Positions 1 through 6,634 of a stretch of DNA of 42,891 nt are shown here, in pieces (positions within the stretch are counted from its first letter, which is position 1; the number at the start of each line of letters is the position of its first letter). The position numbers were made by a program, and so were the translations under genes. Under the pieces are notes generated by a model, which saw nothing but the letters and a program-made list of their open reading frames with translations, was not told the origin of the DNA and did no database searches. The stretch is taken from positions 1 to 42,891 of the IMG/VR virus record IMGVR_UViG_3300047408_000130; one strand, 5' to 3'. This DNA comes from a virus.

Positions 1-101
1 CTCATGATCGCCGTGCTGTCGTACCTCTTCACCGACACGCATTTATCGTAGTGCCGCCGCTTGGCAATGTTGAAGTCGACGATTTTCGGGCCCTCGTTCA
101 T
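1..101 (-). CDS. 5' part of small hypothetical gene, cut by the window edge
   Basis: This is the N-terminal third of the gene seen complete at 42585-42842, repeated because the window is terminally redundant. The start ATG is the CAT at 99-101, with an AGGAAG-type ribosome site just upstream on the minus strand. The reading frame runs off the left edge. It is not a second gene. See the full copy for its description. Confidence 0.8.
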   Translation of the reverse strand, partial: MNEGPKIVDFNIAKRRHYDKCVSVKRYDSTAIM

Positions 102-151
102 AACCTGCTTCCTCACTTGGGGGGGGGTTGCATCCGTGGTGAGCCGCCTTT
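1..151. repeat. Terminal direct repeat, left copy
   Basis: These bases recur at 42742-42891. The only difference is the G run: nine G here (119-127), eight at the other end. The repeat shows that the window covers one full phage unit of about 42.74 kb plus overlap. It may be an assembly overlap of a circular or permuted molecule, or a true short terminal redundancy; the sequence alone does not decide. The G-run difference looks like homopolymer slippage or a base-calling error. Confidence 0.9.
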
Positions 152-258
152 TTTGGCGCGCAACTATAGCGGAGTCCGGCAGCCACGGGACTCTTATTTC
201 GTATCGAGGATATTTGTTCGCTTGGAGCTGACAGGGCATACGCCGTGCTGACCGATTT

Positions 259-271
259 CTACACTATGTAC
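259..271. promoter_or_regulatory. Operator-like dyad upstream of the gcrA homologue
   Basis: CTACA CTA TGTAC matches the phage's recurrent dyad CTACA-N3-TGTAG with one mismatch. It lies 48 bases before the gcrA-like start. I see no strong -35/-10 pair around it. The rest of 102-318 is non-coding: a nine-G run and two GANTC sites (172-176, 189-193), the motif methylated by CcrM in alphaproteobacteria. Confidence 0.5.
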
Positions 272-318
272 GCAATCCGACGCAAGCTCGAGATGAGGCC
301 CTTCACGAAGGACACCGT

Positions 319-780
319 ATGGCGTTGCTGCAGCAGTGGAACGAAGAGCTACTCGCAAGCCTCACGCAGTTTGCCAAACTCGGACTGACCGCCGGCCAGA
401 TCGCCGCGAAGACCGGCCGCACCCGCTCCGCCGTCATCGGCAAAATCCATCGCCATAAGATCCCCTGGAACCACCAAAGGGGTCAATTCGTCGGCAAACG
501 AGAGCGCAACCGCAAACCATCCCCCGCCCGCGCATCGCCCGCCGTGATGGATGCGCGCCTGCGCGAGAAGATCTCACGGCGCCCGCTACCGCCGCCGGCG
601 CCGATCATCGAGCCCCAGATCGGCACTGTGACGTTCGCCGACTTGCAGCCGCATCATTGCCGGTGGCCATTCGGTGATCCTAGGACTCCGGAGTTCCGCT
701 ACTGCGGGCTGACCCAGATTGACGGCAAGCCCTATTGCCCCGCGCACGCCCGCGTGGCCTGGGAACGGTGGCGACCATGA
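319..780 (+). CDS. gcrA: GcrA-family cell-cycle regulator homologue
   Basis: GcrA is an alphaproteobacterial transcription regulator that binds sigma70 RNA polymerase and acts at promoters with CcrM-methylated GANTC sites. This 153-aa protein has both family blocks: an N-terminal helix-turn-helix (about residues 5-50, GLTAGQIAAKTGRTRSAVIG) and a C-terminal Cys/His block (about 113-150, HHCRWPFGDP, then RYCG and YCPAH). The middle is a basic, Pro-rich linker. An AAGGA site precedes the ATG. It is the first gene of the left operon and its TGA overlaps the next ATG. Family identity is from conserved blocks. That the phage uses it to redirect or sense host cell-cycle transcription is inference. 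Confidence 0.9.
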   Translation: MALLQQWNEELLASLTQFAKLGLTAGQIAAKTGRTRSAVIGKIHRHKIPWNHQRGQFVGKRERNRKPSPARASPAVMDARLREKISRRPLPPPAPIIEPQIGTVTFADLQPHHCRWPFGDPRTPEFRYCGLTQIDGKPYCPAHARVAWERWRP

Positions 781-1196
781 GACGCGAGCGCCCCGAGGAC
801 AAAATTCAGCGCGGCGTGATCGCCCACCTGCATGCGCGCGGCGTGCCCAACATCTTCTTCTTCCATGTCCCGAACGGCGGCAAGCGCTCAAAGATCGAGG
901 CCGCGATCCTGTACGGTCTCGGCGTGCGCGCCGGTGTCCCCGATATTTTCATCATCATGAACGCGCGCGTGTTTGCGATGGAGCTCAAGGCGCCCGGTCG
1001 CCGACCCGAGTCCGCGCAGCGCGAGGCGCTGGTGGCGCTCGAGCGCGCCGGTGCAATCACTGCAGTCTGTGACAGCATCGACATGGCCGTCGCCATCCTC
1101 GAGGACTGGGGCGTGCTGCGCGGCCGCGCGGCGCTGCGCACGATCGGCGACCTCGCCACCCGCATGGACGAGCGCCAGAAAATTCAACAGTCGTAG
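777..1196 (+). CDS. VRR-NUC domain nuclease
   Basis: A 139-aa protein starting in an ATGA overlap with gcrA, so translation is probably coupled. It carries the small PD-(D/E)XK-type VRR-NUC fold: HVPNGGKRSKIEAAILYGLG, then GVPDIFI, AMELK and SAQREAL (about residues 28-90). The Asp of PDIF, Glu-x-Lys of ELK and the Gln are the expected metal and catalytic positions. Phages often carry such stand-alone nucleases in replication or recombination regions. A role in branched-DNA processing is inferred; the substrate is unknown. About 45 C-terminal residues (LRTIGDLATRMDERQK) are outside the core fold. Confidence 0.85.
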   Translation: MRRERPEDKIQRGVIAHLHARGVPNIFFFHVPNGGKRSKIEAAILYGLGVRAGVPDIFIIMNARVFAMELKAPGRRPESAQREALVALERAGAITAVCDSIDMAVAILEDWGVLRGRAALRTIGDLATRMDERQKIQQS

Positions 1197-1360
1197 GAAG
1201 AAGATCTGCGGGAAGTTTGCGGTTTGTTGCGTGGAGTGGCCGCTTAGTTCAAGCGGCGGGCGCAGGGTGTAGGGGCTTGCTCCAGCTCGGATGCGCCTAG
1301 TGATAAATGCCGAGCACTGGCTATGTCCGAAGCCTCGTCCGAAGTGACAGGAACGACATA

Positions 1361-1424
1361 GGCCAGCCTTCCTTGCCCGCCGGAGAGGGATAAATCCCTC
1401 AATGGGGGTAAGGGGGTGCTGGCC
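1361..1424 (+). promoter_or_regulatory. Long imperfect stem-loop in the leader of the next gene
   Basis: The 281-base gap 1197-1477 has no convincing gene. It holds nested complements: GGCCAGC (1361-1367) with GCTGGCC (1418-1424), CCTTGCCC with GGGTAAGG (one G-T pair), and an inner hairpin GAGGGAT-AA-ATCCCTC. Together they fold into one rod-like element ending about 54 bases before the ATG at 1478. There is no U-run, so a simple terminator is unlikely. A structured leader or attenuator is possible. Confidence 0.5.
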
Positions 1425-1477
1425 TTGAACCGAGCCTGAACCGAGTGACAGGGATGGAGAAAGAGGAGACTAGGGGG

Positions 1478-1672
1478 ATGCAATACCTGATCAGAAAGAC
1501 AGGTCAGAAGGTCAAGGCGCACTTGTGGACAGGTCGCGATACTTTTTGCCGAATGTGGTCGACCGGAGGCCTCAAGCAGCCGAGATTTGAAGTGCGCAAA
1601 ACTCCAGGCCCGCACGAAATCTGCCAAATGTGCATGGTCGCAGCTTCCAGGAAATCAGCGGCGCGCGCATGA
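1478..1672 (+). CDS. Small Cys-containing phage protein
   Basis: A 64-aa protein. ATG 1478 is chosen because GAGGAG (1463-1468) sits nine bases upstream; an in-frame ATG at 1454 would put that site inside the gene. The segment HLWTGRDTFCRMWSTGGL and the later CQMC pair look like a small metal-binding or redox fold. I recall similar short proteins in Hyphomicrobiales phages but know no function. Its TGA overlaps the next ATG (ATGA at 1669), tying it to the downstream replication-type genes. Confidence 0.6.
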   Translation: MQYLIRKTGQKVKAHLWTGRDTFCRMWSTGGLKQPRFEVRKTPGPHEICQMCMVAASRKSAARA

Positions 1673-2226
1673 AAATCGACTTCGACATACTCGACAGGCT
1701 GGTGGCGGAGGGAACCCCCGCCAAGGGAATTGTCGAATTTTTACGGGTCCAGGACGCAAGACTGGCGCCGAAGAGGACCAAGGAAAAGCTGCGACAACGG
1801 GCAAAACGCAGCAACAAACAGCAACATCGAGCAACAACTAGCAACACCGAGCGACAATCTGCGACAAACAGCGACATCGAGCGACAATCGGCGACAATCG
1901 GCGACATTTCCAAAACACCCTCACAGGTTGCAGAGCGGGAACTGTATAGGCTCGGTCGTCAGGTCTTTGGCAAGAATGGGGGCGGGCTCACGACCAGCCT
2001 ACTCAAGCTCCATCGCTACGAATTTGCTGTGACCCGTGCGGTCATCGAGACAGCGGCAACCAAGGCTGATCCACGCGAATACGTGATGGGCCTTTTGCGA
2101 AAGGTGGCAGGCAATGGCGCAATCGATCCAACCATGGCAGCCTTCGACCGCCTTATCTCTCAAACAGAGGGCGGTGAAGTCGAGAGAAATCCTCCAATGC
2201 GAGACGTCACCCCGCGCCGCGCTTGA
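1669..2226 (+). CDS. Possible O-like replication protein with internal DNA repeats
   Basis: 185 aa with an N-terminal helical segment (DFDILDRLVAEGTPAKGIVE), a polar low-complexity middle encoded by ten 10-bp DNA repeats, and a helical C-terminal region ending near DPREYVMGLLRKVAGNG. I cannot assign a family. Two things suggest a replication initiator: an iteron-like array inside the gene, as in lambda O, and the following small gene in the place of lambda P. Both are analogies. The middle segment (NKQQHRATTSNTERQ, SATNSDIERQSATIGD) is compositionally unlike the flanks and probably a linker. Start in ATGA overlap with the previous gene; no strong SD nearby. Confidence 0.6.
   Translation: MKIDFDILDRLVAEGTPAKGIVEFLRVQDARLAPKRTKEKLRQRAKRSNKQQHRATTSNTERQSATNSDIERQSATIGDISKTPSQVAERELYRLGRQVFGKNGGGLTTSLLKLHRYEFAVTRAVIETAATKADPREYVMGLLRKVAGNGAIDPTMAAFDRLISQTEGGEVERNPPMRDVTPRRA
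1811..1910 (+). repeat. Ten tandem 10-bp iteron-like repeats GCRACANNNN
   Basis: Ten consecutive 10-mers all begin GCAACA or GCGACA (four GCAACA, then six GCGACA) with variable last four bases; TCGA, AACA and ATCG recur. The period is exactly 10 bp, near one helical turn, and not a multiple of three, so the reading frame shifts with each copy. The repeat is therefore a DNA-level feature rather than a peptide repeat. The preceding 10-mer (1801-1810) is a degenerate copy. Confidence 0.9.
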
Positions 2227-2473
2227 GGCTGGTCGCCAGCTCATTGGGCAATGGCCCCATGCCAAGCCGGCCGATCCTGAAACCTACGCGGCAGCCCTGG
2301 CGTGCGTGCTGGCGCAATATCCGCTCGGTGTGGTGCACGAGTGCGTCGACCCCAGCCGCGGGCTCGCCAGTGAGCGGGAATTCCCGCCCACGGTGGCATC
2401 CGTTGTCAATTGGTGCGACCGCAGGCTGGCCTGGCACCAAGCGGTGGCCGGCTACCAAGGACGTACCGGATGA
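2177..2473 (+). CDS. Hypothetical protein in lambda P-like position
   Basis: 98 aa from GTG 2177 (GAGG just upstream). An ATG at 2114 is in frame but would overlap the previous gene by 113 bases. The core (ALEAGRQLIGQWPHAKPADP, then LAQYPLGVVHECVDP and FPPTVASVVNWCDRR) looks like a compact helical domain that I recall next to replication genes in Hyphomicrobiales prophages. Function unknown: a helicase loader or a replication accessory protein is a guess from position. It ends in an ATGA overlap with the next gene. Confidence 0.6.
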   Translation, partial: KSREILQCETSPRAALEAGRQLIGQWPHAKPADPETYAAALACVLAQYPLGVVHECVDPSRGLASEREFPPTVASVVNWCDRRLAWHQAVAGYQGRTG

Positions 2474-2649
2474 CCTACACCCTCCTGATCTTCACCTGGC
2501 TCGGCGCCACCCACAGCGTCACCCACGTCGACGGCTATATTTCGCTGCAGGCCTGCCAGTCGGCGTCGACCCAGATCGCCGGACCGCCCCCGCTGCGGGT
2601 GGTGTCGTTCTGCATCAGTGGGCCGGACCGCAGGTTCTTGTTCCCTTGA
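2470..2649 (+). CDS. Small hypothetical protein with hydrophobic N-terminus
   Basis: 59 aa starting in ATGA overlap with the previous gene. The N-terminus MTYTLLIFTWLGATHS is hydrophobic but short for a full membrane helix and lacks the basic n-region of a typical signal peptide. Two Cys follow (LQACQS, VSFCIS). No family recognised. Support is the coupled start and tight packing; it might still be a chance frame. Confidence 0.45.
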   Translation: MTYTLLIFTWLGATHSVTHVDGYISLQACQSASTQIAGPPPLRVVSFCISGPDRRFLFP

Positions 2650-2660
2650 GCGAGCGCAAA

Positions 2661-2990
2661 ATGTTTCACGTTTTACAAACAGCATGTTCGGGCTGCGGCA
2701 AGGGCCACCGGCGAACGGGGCAGCGATACTGTCCGGCCTGCCATGCCGCGTATCAGCGCAGATGGCGCAGGGCGCACCCACCGTCTCCCGCCCAACGAAT
2801 GAGGGACACCGCGCGCAGCTACGCGGGGGTCTCCAAACGCCGCGGATTCCTCGCTCCAGAACCCTGCGCGTGTGGCTCCATCGAAGTGGAGATGCATCAC
2901 CCTGATTATGCGCGGCCGACGCACGTCGTCTGGATGTGCCGGCCGTGCCACCACCAGCTTCATCGTGAGCAGAAACCAACTGGCAGTTGA
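2661..2990 (+). CDS. Zn-binding HNH-like protein
   Basis: 109 aa. A first zinc knuckle (CSGCGKGHRRTGQRYCPACH, residues 9-28) is followed by a basic stretch and a second unit: CACG, then VEMHHPDYARPTHVVWMCRP and CHHQLHRE near the C-terminus. The EMHHPDY...CxxCH...H pattern is typical of small phage proteins with an HNH/zinc-ribbon fold. The His-His and terminal His could form a ββα-metal active site, but a full H-N-H triad is not clear. It may be a homing-type or packaging-associated nuclease, or only a DNA-binding Zn protein. Last gene before the operator at 3024. Confidence 0.7.
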   Translation: MFHVLQTACSGCGKGHRRTGQRYCPACHAAYQRRWRRAHPPSPAQRMRDTARSYAGVSKRRGFLAPEPCACGSIEVEMHHPDYARPTHVVWMCRPCHHQLHREQKPTGS

Positions 2991-3010
2991 CAACGCGCAG
3001 CATTGCCGGC

Positions 3011-3039
3011 TGGACAAAGGCGGCTACATTATGTAGACA
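3011..3039 (+). promoter_or_regulatory. Promoter with overlapping operator, possibly leaderless
   Basis: TGGACA (3011-3016), 17-bp spacer, TAGACA (3034-3039). The perfect dyad CTACA TTA TGTAG (3024-3036) overlaps the spacer and the first half of the -10. The expected start point is about 3046, the A of the next ATG, and no SD precedes that ATG, so the mRNA may be leaderless. The same arrangement is seen before 42316. Confidence 0.6.
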
Positions 3040-3045
3040 TGTGGG

Positions 3046-3270
3046 ATGGACAAGAAACAGAAGCAAGCCGAGCGCGAGCTGTTGGAGGTGATTAGGCTGT
3101 GCCGTGCAACCCGTCGCGCATTCGGAAAGCTGATGGTGTCGATGGACCCAATTGATTTCGAAGGGTCCGAGCTTAAGGATCTGGCCAACGGCCTCAATGC
3201 GGTGGAAGAGATCGAGGAGGCGGCGCGGCGGGGTCTCGAGAAGCTCAGAAAACCTATAGGTAAGCCATGA
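3046..3270 (+). CDS. Small helical hypothetical protein
   Basis: 74 aa, mostly charged helix (ERELLEVIRLCRATRRAFGK, later NAVEEIEEAARRGLEKLRKP). First gene of a five-gene unit directly under the operator-covered promoter at 3011-3039, so it is probably expressed when the repressor is absent. The translation start appears leaderless. It ends in ATGA overlap with the next gene. No family recognised. Confidence 0.65.
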   Translation: MDKKQKQAERELLEVIRLCRATRRAFGKLMVSMDPIDFEGSELKDLANGLNAVEEIEEAARRGLEKLRKPIGKP

Positions 3271-3464
3271 GCAGGACACCGCACGGCGTTCGCGCCGACC
3301 TCACCACCCACATCATGGACAAGGTCGTGCAGGCCGCCAACGATGTCGCCGATCTGATCGACATCGACGAAGAACCCGAAGGGGTCGCGCTGCTGCCGCG
3401 CGGGCTCATGCTCATCCCGCGCTATGAGGCTGATGATCCCGCTATCGTGGAGGTGTGGTTGTAG
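3267..3464 (+). CDS. Small acidic hypothetical protein
   Basis: 65 aa, start coupled to the previous stop (ATGA). The middle is acidic (DVADLIDIDEEPEGVA), followed by a short β-like end (LMLIPRYEADDPAIVEVWL). No motif or family recognised. Position in the 3046 unit suggests an early accessory protein. Confidence 0.6.
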   Translation: MSRTPHGVRADLTTHIMDKVVQAANDVADLIDIDEEPEGVALLPRGLMLIPRYEADDPAIVEVWL

Positions 3465-3466
3465 CC

Positions 3467-3928
3467 ATGGCACCAAAACGCTTGGACACGTACGCCGACG
3501 GCACGCGCAGCATCACGTCGGTGCTCAGACCGAAGGGCGACGGCTGGCGCGAGATCCCCTGCGACCCGCGGGTCAGCATCGGTTATCCGTCGCGTATGTT
3601 CTTTCACGCGAAGTCCAGCCTGGCGGTGATCAGCGCGGTCGAGGTTGCCGACGATGGCAAGATCGCCAAGGGCCCCGAGTACCACATCTCGATCAGCAAG
3701 CAGACCGTGCTCGGCCCAGGACGCTGCGACACCAACGCGGCTAAGTGGGTGCTCGCGCAGTTCGGCCTCGATGGCGCCGAGGAAGACAACCATGTGCCGC
3801 ATGGGGTGGTGCGCAACTTCTGGCGTCCGGTTGCCGCGCCGCTGGTTGGCCTCGAATGCGACTGCAAGGCCGAGGAACCGGCTATCCGCGAAGATAAGGG
3901 CGATTTCATCTGGAGACCATCGTCATGA
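3467..3928 (+). CDS. Hypothetical early protein
   Basis: 153 aa. ATG 3467 is used; GGAGG lies 13 bases upstream, and a GTG at 3455 is a possible alternative. Segments such as SIGYPSRMFFHAKSSLAVIS and GPEYHISISKQ suggest an α/β fold. KWVLAQFGLDGAEEDNHVPH is similar to segments I associate with phage proteins of unknown role. No catalytic motif is evident. The end overlaps the next ATG (3925). Confidence 0.65.
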   Translation: MAPKRLDTYADGTRSITSVLRPKGDGWREIPCDPRVSIGYPSRMFFHAKSSLAVISAVEVADDGKIAKGPEYHISISKQTVLGPGRCDTNAAKWVLAQFGLDGAEEDNHVPHGVVRNFWRPVAAPLVGLECDCKAEEPAIREDKGDFIWRPSS

Positions 3929-4155
3929 CCCTCACCGTCAAGAAGGATCGAATGGCCACTGAGAAAATCAAAGACTGGATCAGCTGGGAAGAGGCGATCG
4001 CCCTCGTCATGCAACGCACCGGCAGAACCCGCCGGCAAGCGAAGGTGGCGCTGGCGCAAAAGTGCCGTTCGGGAGAGTTGCCGGCGTCGGTGTGCAAGCC
4101 AGGAACCGACGAGCACGTCACGATCCCGCCCAAGGCCTTCCCCCCAATCCACTGA
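3925..4155 (+). CDS. Small hypothetical protein
   Basis: 76 aa from the coupled ATG (ATGA). An internal ATG at 3952 is another option. The segment SWEEAIALVMQRTGRTRRQA followed by a basic stretch and ELPASV resembles the domain used by some excisionase-like or small DNA-binding proteins to read a linear element (RTGRTRRQAKVALAQKCRSG). DNA binding is a guess from this pattern only. Confidence 0.6.
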   Translation: MTLTVKKDRMATEKIKDWISWEEAIALVMQRTGRTRRQAKVALAQKCRSGELPASVCKPGTDEHVTIPPKAFPPIH

Positions 4156-4162
4156 GGACCGA

Positions 4163-4387
4163 ATGGCCACTGAGTATCCGAAACTTGTATCCGACGAGGA
4201 GGCTGAGCAATGCGATTACGTCATCTGCATGCGGGCCGGAACGCCGTCGCCCTTCACTGACGACGAGACCGGCGTCTGCGCCCATTGCGGCCACGCCATC
4301 TTCTGGCGGCCCCACATGCCGAAGCGCCCGCCCAAAATCTGTATACAGTGCATGCTCGACATTGAGGGACGGGCGGGCCATGGTTGA
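4163..4387 (+). CDS. Small zinc-ribbon protein
   Basis: 74 aa with two CxxC knuckles, CAHCG and CIQC, about 25 residues apart, a typical zinc ribbon. DYVICMRAGTPSPFTDDETG precedes the first knuckle. I recall such proteins in alphaproteobacterial phages without known role. Its TGA abuts the stop of the convergent gene on the other strand (shared TGATCA at 4385-4390), so the two operons collide with no spacer. Confidence 0.65.
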   Translation: MATEYPKLVSDEEAEQCDYVICMRAGTPSPFTDDETGVCAHCGHAIFWRPHMPKRPPKICIQCMLDIEGRAGHG

Positions 4388-4852
4388 TCACTTTAATGGT
4401 CGCATCGAGGTAAACGGGATCATGATGATGGGCTCGATGTCGTTGCAGGACTTCACCAGTCGTGAGCAGCCAGCGATCCGCATCGGTCTTGGATCGATCT
4501 CGCTGTGCGGTATCCAAACAACACAATCGGAAAATTTGACCACAAAGATCGCGGGCACACCGAGACCGACACTCGCAAGCGACAATGCAAGCCACTTGCG
4601 GACATTGAGAAATACAACCTTGAAGGTATCGCTCGCATGATGCCGTGTTTTGAGTTCGAGCACGCCGACCATGCGATCGTGGCGTAGCGCGTACCAGTCA
4701 ATCGGCGCCAGCGCTCCGAACGAGTACAGCTTACATTTCCACGCCGCGCTGATCCGGTCAGCCACCTCGCGCTCAGCGCGTTGGTCTTCCGGCTTGTGAA
4801 AGATCGACGAGCCGTCGAGATGAACGACGTTGGTGCGATCGTAATAGCTCAT
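4388..4852 (-). CDS. Putative PD-(D/E)XK-type nuclease-like protein
   Basis: 154 aa, last gene of the minus-strand operon. APIDWYALRHDRMVGVLELK gives an Asp and a following E-x-K on consecutive strands, the usual signature of a PD-(D/E)XK core (about residues 48-68). An upstream Glu (AEREVADRISAAW) fits the helix-1 position. The C-terminal half (AIFVVKFSDCVVWI) continues as β-strands. Nuclease activity is inferred from this motif only. Its stop abuts that of the plus-strand gene at 4387. Confidence 0.6.
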   Translation of the reverse strand: MSYYDRTNVVHLDGSSIFHKPEDQRAEREVADRISAAWKCKLYSFGALAPIDWYALRHDRMVGVLELKTRHHASDTFKVVFLNVRKWLALSLASVGLGVPAIFVVKFSDCVVWIPHSEIDPRPMRIAGCSRLVKSCNDIEPIIMIPFTSMRPLK

Positions 4853-4861
4853 CTCAGGTGG

Positions 4862-5065
4862 CTATGACCAATTCGCAATGTTGTCGAAGCGTCCGGTCAG
4901 GGCGCCGATCGCCGCCATCAAGCCGATGATCACGAAAATCACCGTCAGGATGTTTTGCGGAATATGGACACCTAAGAGTCCAAGGATCCAGATCACGGTA
5001 AAATAGGCGAGCACGACAAAGGCGATTGCCAGCAAGATCGACAGGATGCGAATGAACAGGCTCAT
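4862..5065 (-). CDS. Two-helix membrane protein, holin candidate
   Basis: 67 aa. Two hydrophobic segments, about residues 4-33 (SILLAIAFVVLAYFTVIWIL) and 38-57 (NILTVIFVIIGLMAAIGALT), are separated by a short turn. The C-terminus is short and polar. Size and topology fit a class II-like holin, but no endolysin is adjacent, so another inner-membrane role is equally possible. AAGGAGA lies at good spacing before the ATG. Confidence 0.65.
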   Translation of the reverse strand: MSLFIRILSILLAIAFVVLAYFTVIWILGLLGVHIPQNILTVIFVIIGLMAAIGALTGRFDNIANWS

Positions 5066-5081
5066 GTTGGTCTCCTTGAGT

Positions 5082-5303
5082 TCACCTCACGATGTCACCC
5101 GCCTTCAACCGCTCGTTCAGCGCGTGCTCGTAACCTTCCATGTGGTGCAGCTGAATACGTAGCCAACTCTGCTGCAACACCGTCAAATCGTGGAATGGCT
5201 TTGAGTCGACAAACACCGCCAGGTCCGACCGCCGCTCGGCCAACTCCGCCCGCTCTTCCAGCAATCGCTTCCGCCAATCTCCCGCCATTGCCGTCATCGG
5301 CAT
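5082..5303 (-). CDS. Small coiled-coil protein (crAss001_48-related type)
   Basis: 73 aa. The pattern LLEERAELAERRSDLAVFVD, then FHDLTVLQQSWLRIQLHHME and YEHALNERL, is that of a widespread family of very small phage proteins annotated as crAss001_48-related. The function is unknown. Starts at 5303 and 5288 (MAGDWRKR) are both possible; neither has a clear SD, and the start overlaps the end of the upstream gene, suggesting coupled translation. Confidence 0.7.
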   Translation of the reverse strand: MPMTAMAGDWRKRLLEERAELAERRSDLAVFVDSKPFHDLTVLQQSWLRIQLHHMEGYEHALNERLKAGDIVR

Positions 5304-5644
5304 GTCTGCCGCCGTTTTGCGGACTTTACGGACTTGATCTTGCCGCGGCTTTTCTGGATTTTGAGGGCCGTGCGGACTGCGTAGACCATTGCGGATGCAC
5401 TCCGCATTGCGGATGCTAGTGGTGCCACCTCAACCTTGATCTGGCCGCTGCCCTGGCAGTGTCCGCACGGATGCTGCTGCGGGGTCGCCGGCTGATCGAG
5501 GTCGTAGACGTAGAGCACGCGCTCACCATAGCAGCACGGGCACTCGTCGTAGCCTGGTGGGAACCCCTCCCGACGAGGTTGGACCGCCGAAAGCGTCGGG
5601 AGGGGCCTCTGCACGGGCGTGGGCGCGTGCCGAGCTGATTTCAT
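5294..5644 (-). CDS. Small DnaJ-type zinc-knuckle protein
   Basis: 116 aa. Two knuckles, CPCCYGERVLY and CGHCQGSGQI, about 25 residues apart, are like the CxxCxGxG repeats of the DnaJ zinc centre. The C-terminal third is basic (KIQKSRGKIKSVKSAKRR). The start is ATG 5644, in ATGA overlap with the gene upstream, with GGAG about ten bases before it. Zinc binding is likely; the partner is unknown. Confidence 0.65.
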   Translation of the reverse strand: MKSARHAPTPVQRPLPTLSAVQPRREGFPPGYDECPCCYGERVLYVYDLDQPATPQQHPCGHCQGSGQIKVEVAPLASAMRSASAMVYAVRTALKIQKSRGKIKSVKSAKRRQTCR

Positions 5645-5883
5645 GGTGCGGTGCTCCGCTCCGCGGCCTTCTCGAGGTCCTCGCACCACTCGTGGTCGAC
5701 CAGCCGCCGCAGCTCAAGGAGCTCGCGGTGGACCTCATGGACCCTCGCCATGGCGCAGAGGTGCTCCTCGAGCGCGGCGACGGCCGCGTGCGCCTGCGAC
5801 CAGCAGGGGTGGGTTTGCGCCACGAAGCGGATCTGGCGGGCGAGATCGCGCAGGTCAGGCTTGCTTGTCATCGGCGCGCTCAT
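5641..5883 (-). CDS. Small helical hypothetical protein
   Basis: 80 aa, coupled at both ends: its ATG (5883) overlaps the TGA of the SPRY-like gene, and its TGA overlaps the next ATG. Nearly all helix (LRDLARQIRFVAQTHPCWSQ, AVAALEEHLCAMARVHEVHR). No family recognised. Two longer starts exist, but the ATGA overlap favours 5883. Confidence 0.65.
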   Translation of the reverse strand: MSAPMTSKPDLRDLARQIRFVAQTHPCWSQAHAAVAALEEHLCAMARVHEVHRELLELRRLVDHEWCEDLEKAAERSTAP

Positions 5884-6623
5884 GCCGGCCACCCCGCCGT
5901 GAAGCCGGCCGGTACTGCGTAAGCAAAAGCCGATGCGCCGAAATTCGCCGTGACGTTATTACCGCTGCCACCAGTCGTGAACCCGACAGCAGGCGTATAA
6001 CCACCGCCAGGAGCCGCAAACGGGGTGCCACTGACATTGGTCGCAGGATCGGCAGAACCGTTATTGTTCCAGATCCCGCCATTCTTGCGGAACCATAATT
6101 TTCCGGCACCGAAATCGACCGCCACCGACAGCACGTTGCCAGCAGTGAACCCGCCAGGAAACTGAATGCTTTGGCTGGTGTTGAGAGAGTAAACTTCCCC
6201 GCTCCCGAAAACCGAACAACAATTCGAACCATTGGTTACAAGATTGGTATAAGTTGCCGAGGTTTGAAGAATTCCAACCGGATCACCGACGCTTGGTGCT
6301 GTGTTATAGGTAATCTCGAAATAAAACTTCCCAGCCGTTTTGCTGGAAGTCGGCCGCGCTCCAGAGTTGGTGCTGGTGTTGCTGTGGGTCGCAGTTCGAT
6401 TGCCGTTGGACAACGTGACGTTGGTCGCAGTCCCGTCAAACGTCGCCCATACGACCGGCGCTACCACCCCGATGGTCTCGTACACCACCGGCAGGCCATA
6501 GGTCGCCACCTTAGTGACGGGAACACCACGGCCACTAGCGACTTCCGTCACCGGCGTGCCCCGCAAGGACCCACTCACATCCACGACGGGAAGCCCGCCG
6601 GCCGCCACCGTGACTACTGGCAT
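5880..6623 (-). CDS. SPRY-like domain tail or decoration protein
   Basis: 247 aa from ATG 6623. The N-terminal ~45 residues are short β repeats of the type GxPVVxV (GMPVV, GLPVV, GTPVTEV, GVPVTKV, GLPVV), common in phage appendages. The remainder (about 60-247) matches the SPRY/concanavalin-like phage domain: VTLSNGNRTATH, AGKFYFEITYN, VLSVAVDFGAGKLWFRKNG, then FGASAFAYAVPAGF. Such domains serve as surface-binding or decoration modules. It sits outside the late operon in the minus unit, so its timing may differ from the virion genes. Longer frames upstream overlap the preceding gene and lack an SD. Confidence 0.75.
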   Translation of the reverse strand: MPVVTVAAGGLPVVDVSGSLRGTPVTEVASGRGVPVTKVATYGLPVVYETIGVVAPVVWATFDGTATNVTLSNGNRTATHSNTSTNSGARPTSSKTAGKFYFEITYNTAPSVGDPVGILQTSATYTNLVTNGSNCCSVFGSGEVYSLNTSQSIQFPGGFTAGNVLSVAVDFGAGKLWFRKNGGIWNNNGSADPATNVSGTPFAAPGGGYTPAVGFTTGGSGNNVTANFGASAFAYAVPAGFTAGWPA

Positions 6624-6634
6624 TCCGATGACAC

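Noticed and set aside
1811-1910. CRISPR array
   Set aside because: Units are only 10 bp without spacers, and lie inside an open reading frame.
2452-3279. 275-residue minus frame opposite the HNH-like gene
   Set aside because: Antisense shadow crossing the operator at 3024 and two coupled plus genes; no ribosome site.
4339-4348. Palindrome CTGTATACAG as a LexA-type box
   Set aside because: It lies inside the coding region of the zinc-ribbon gene, is shorter than a LexA site of gammaproteobacteria, and alphaproteobacterial LexA uses a different motif.
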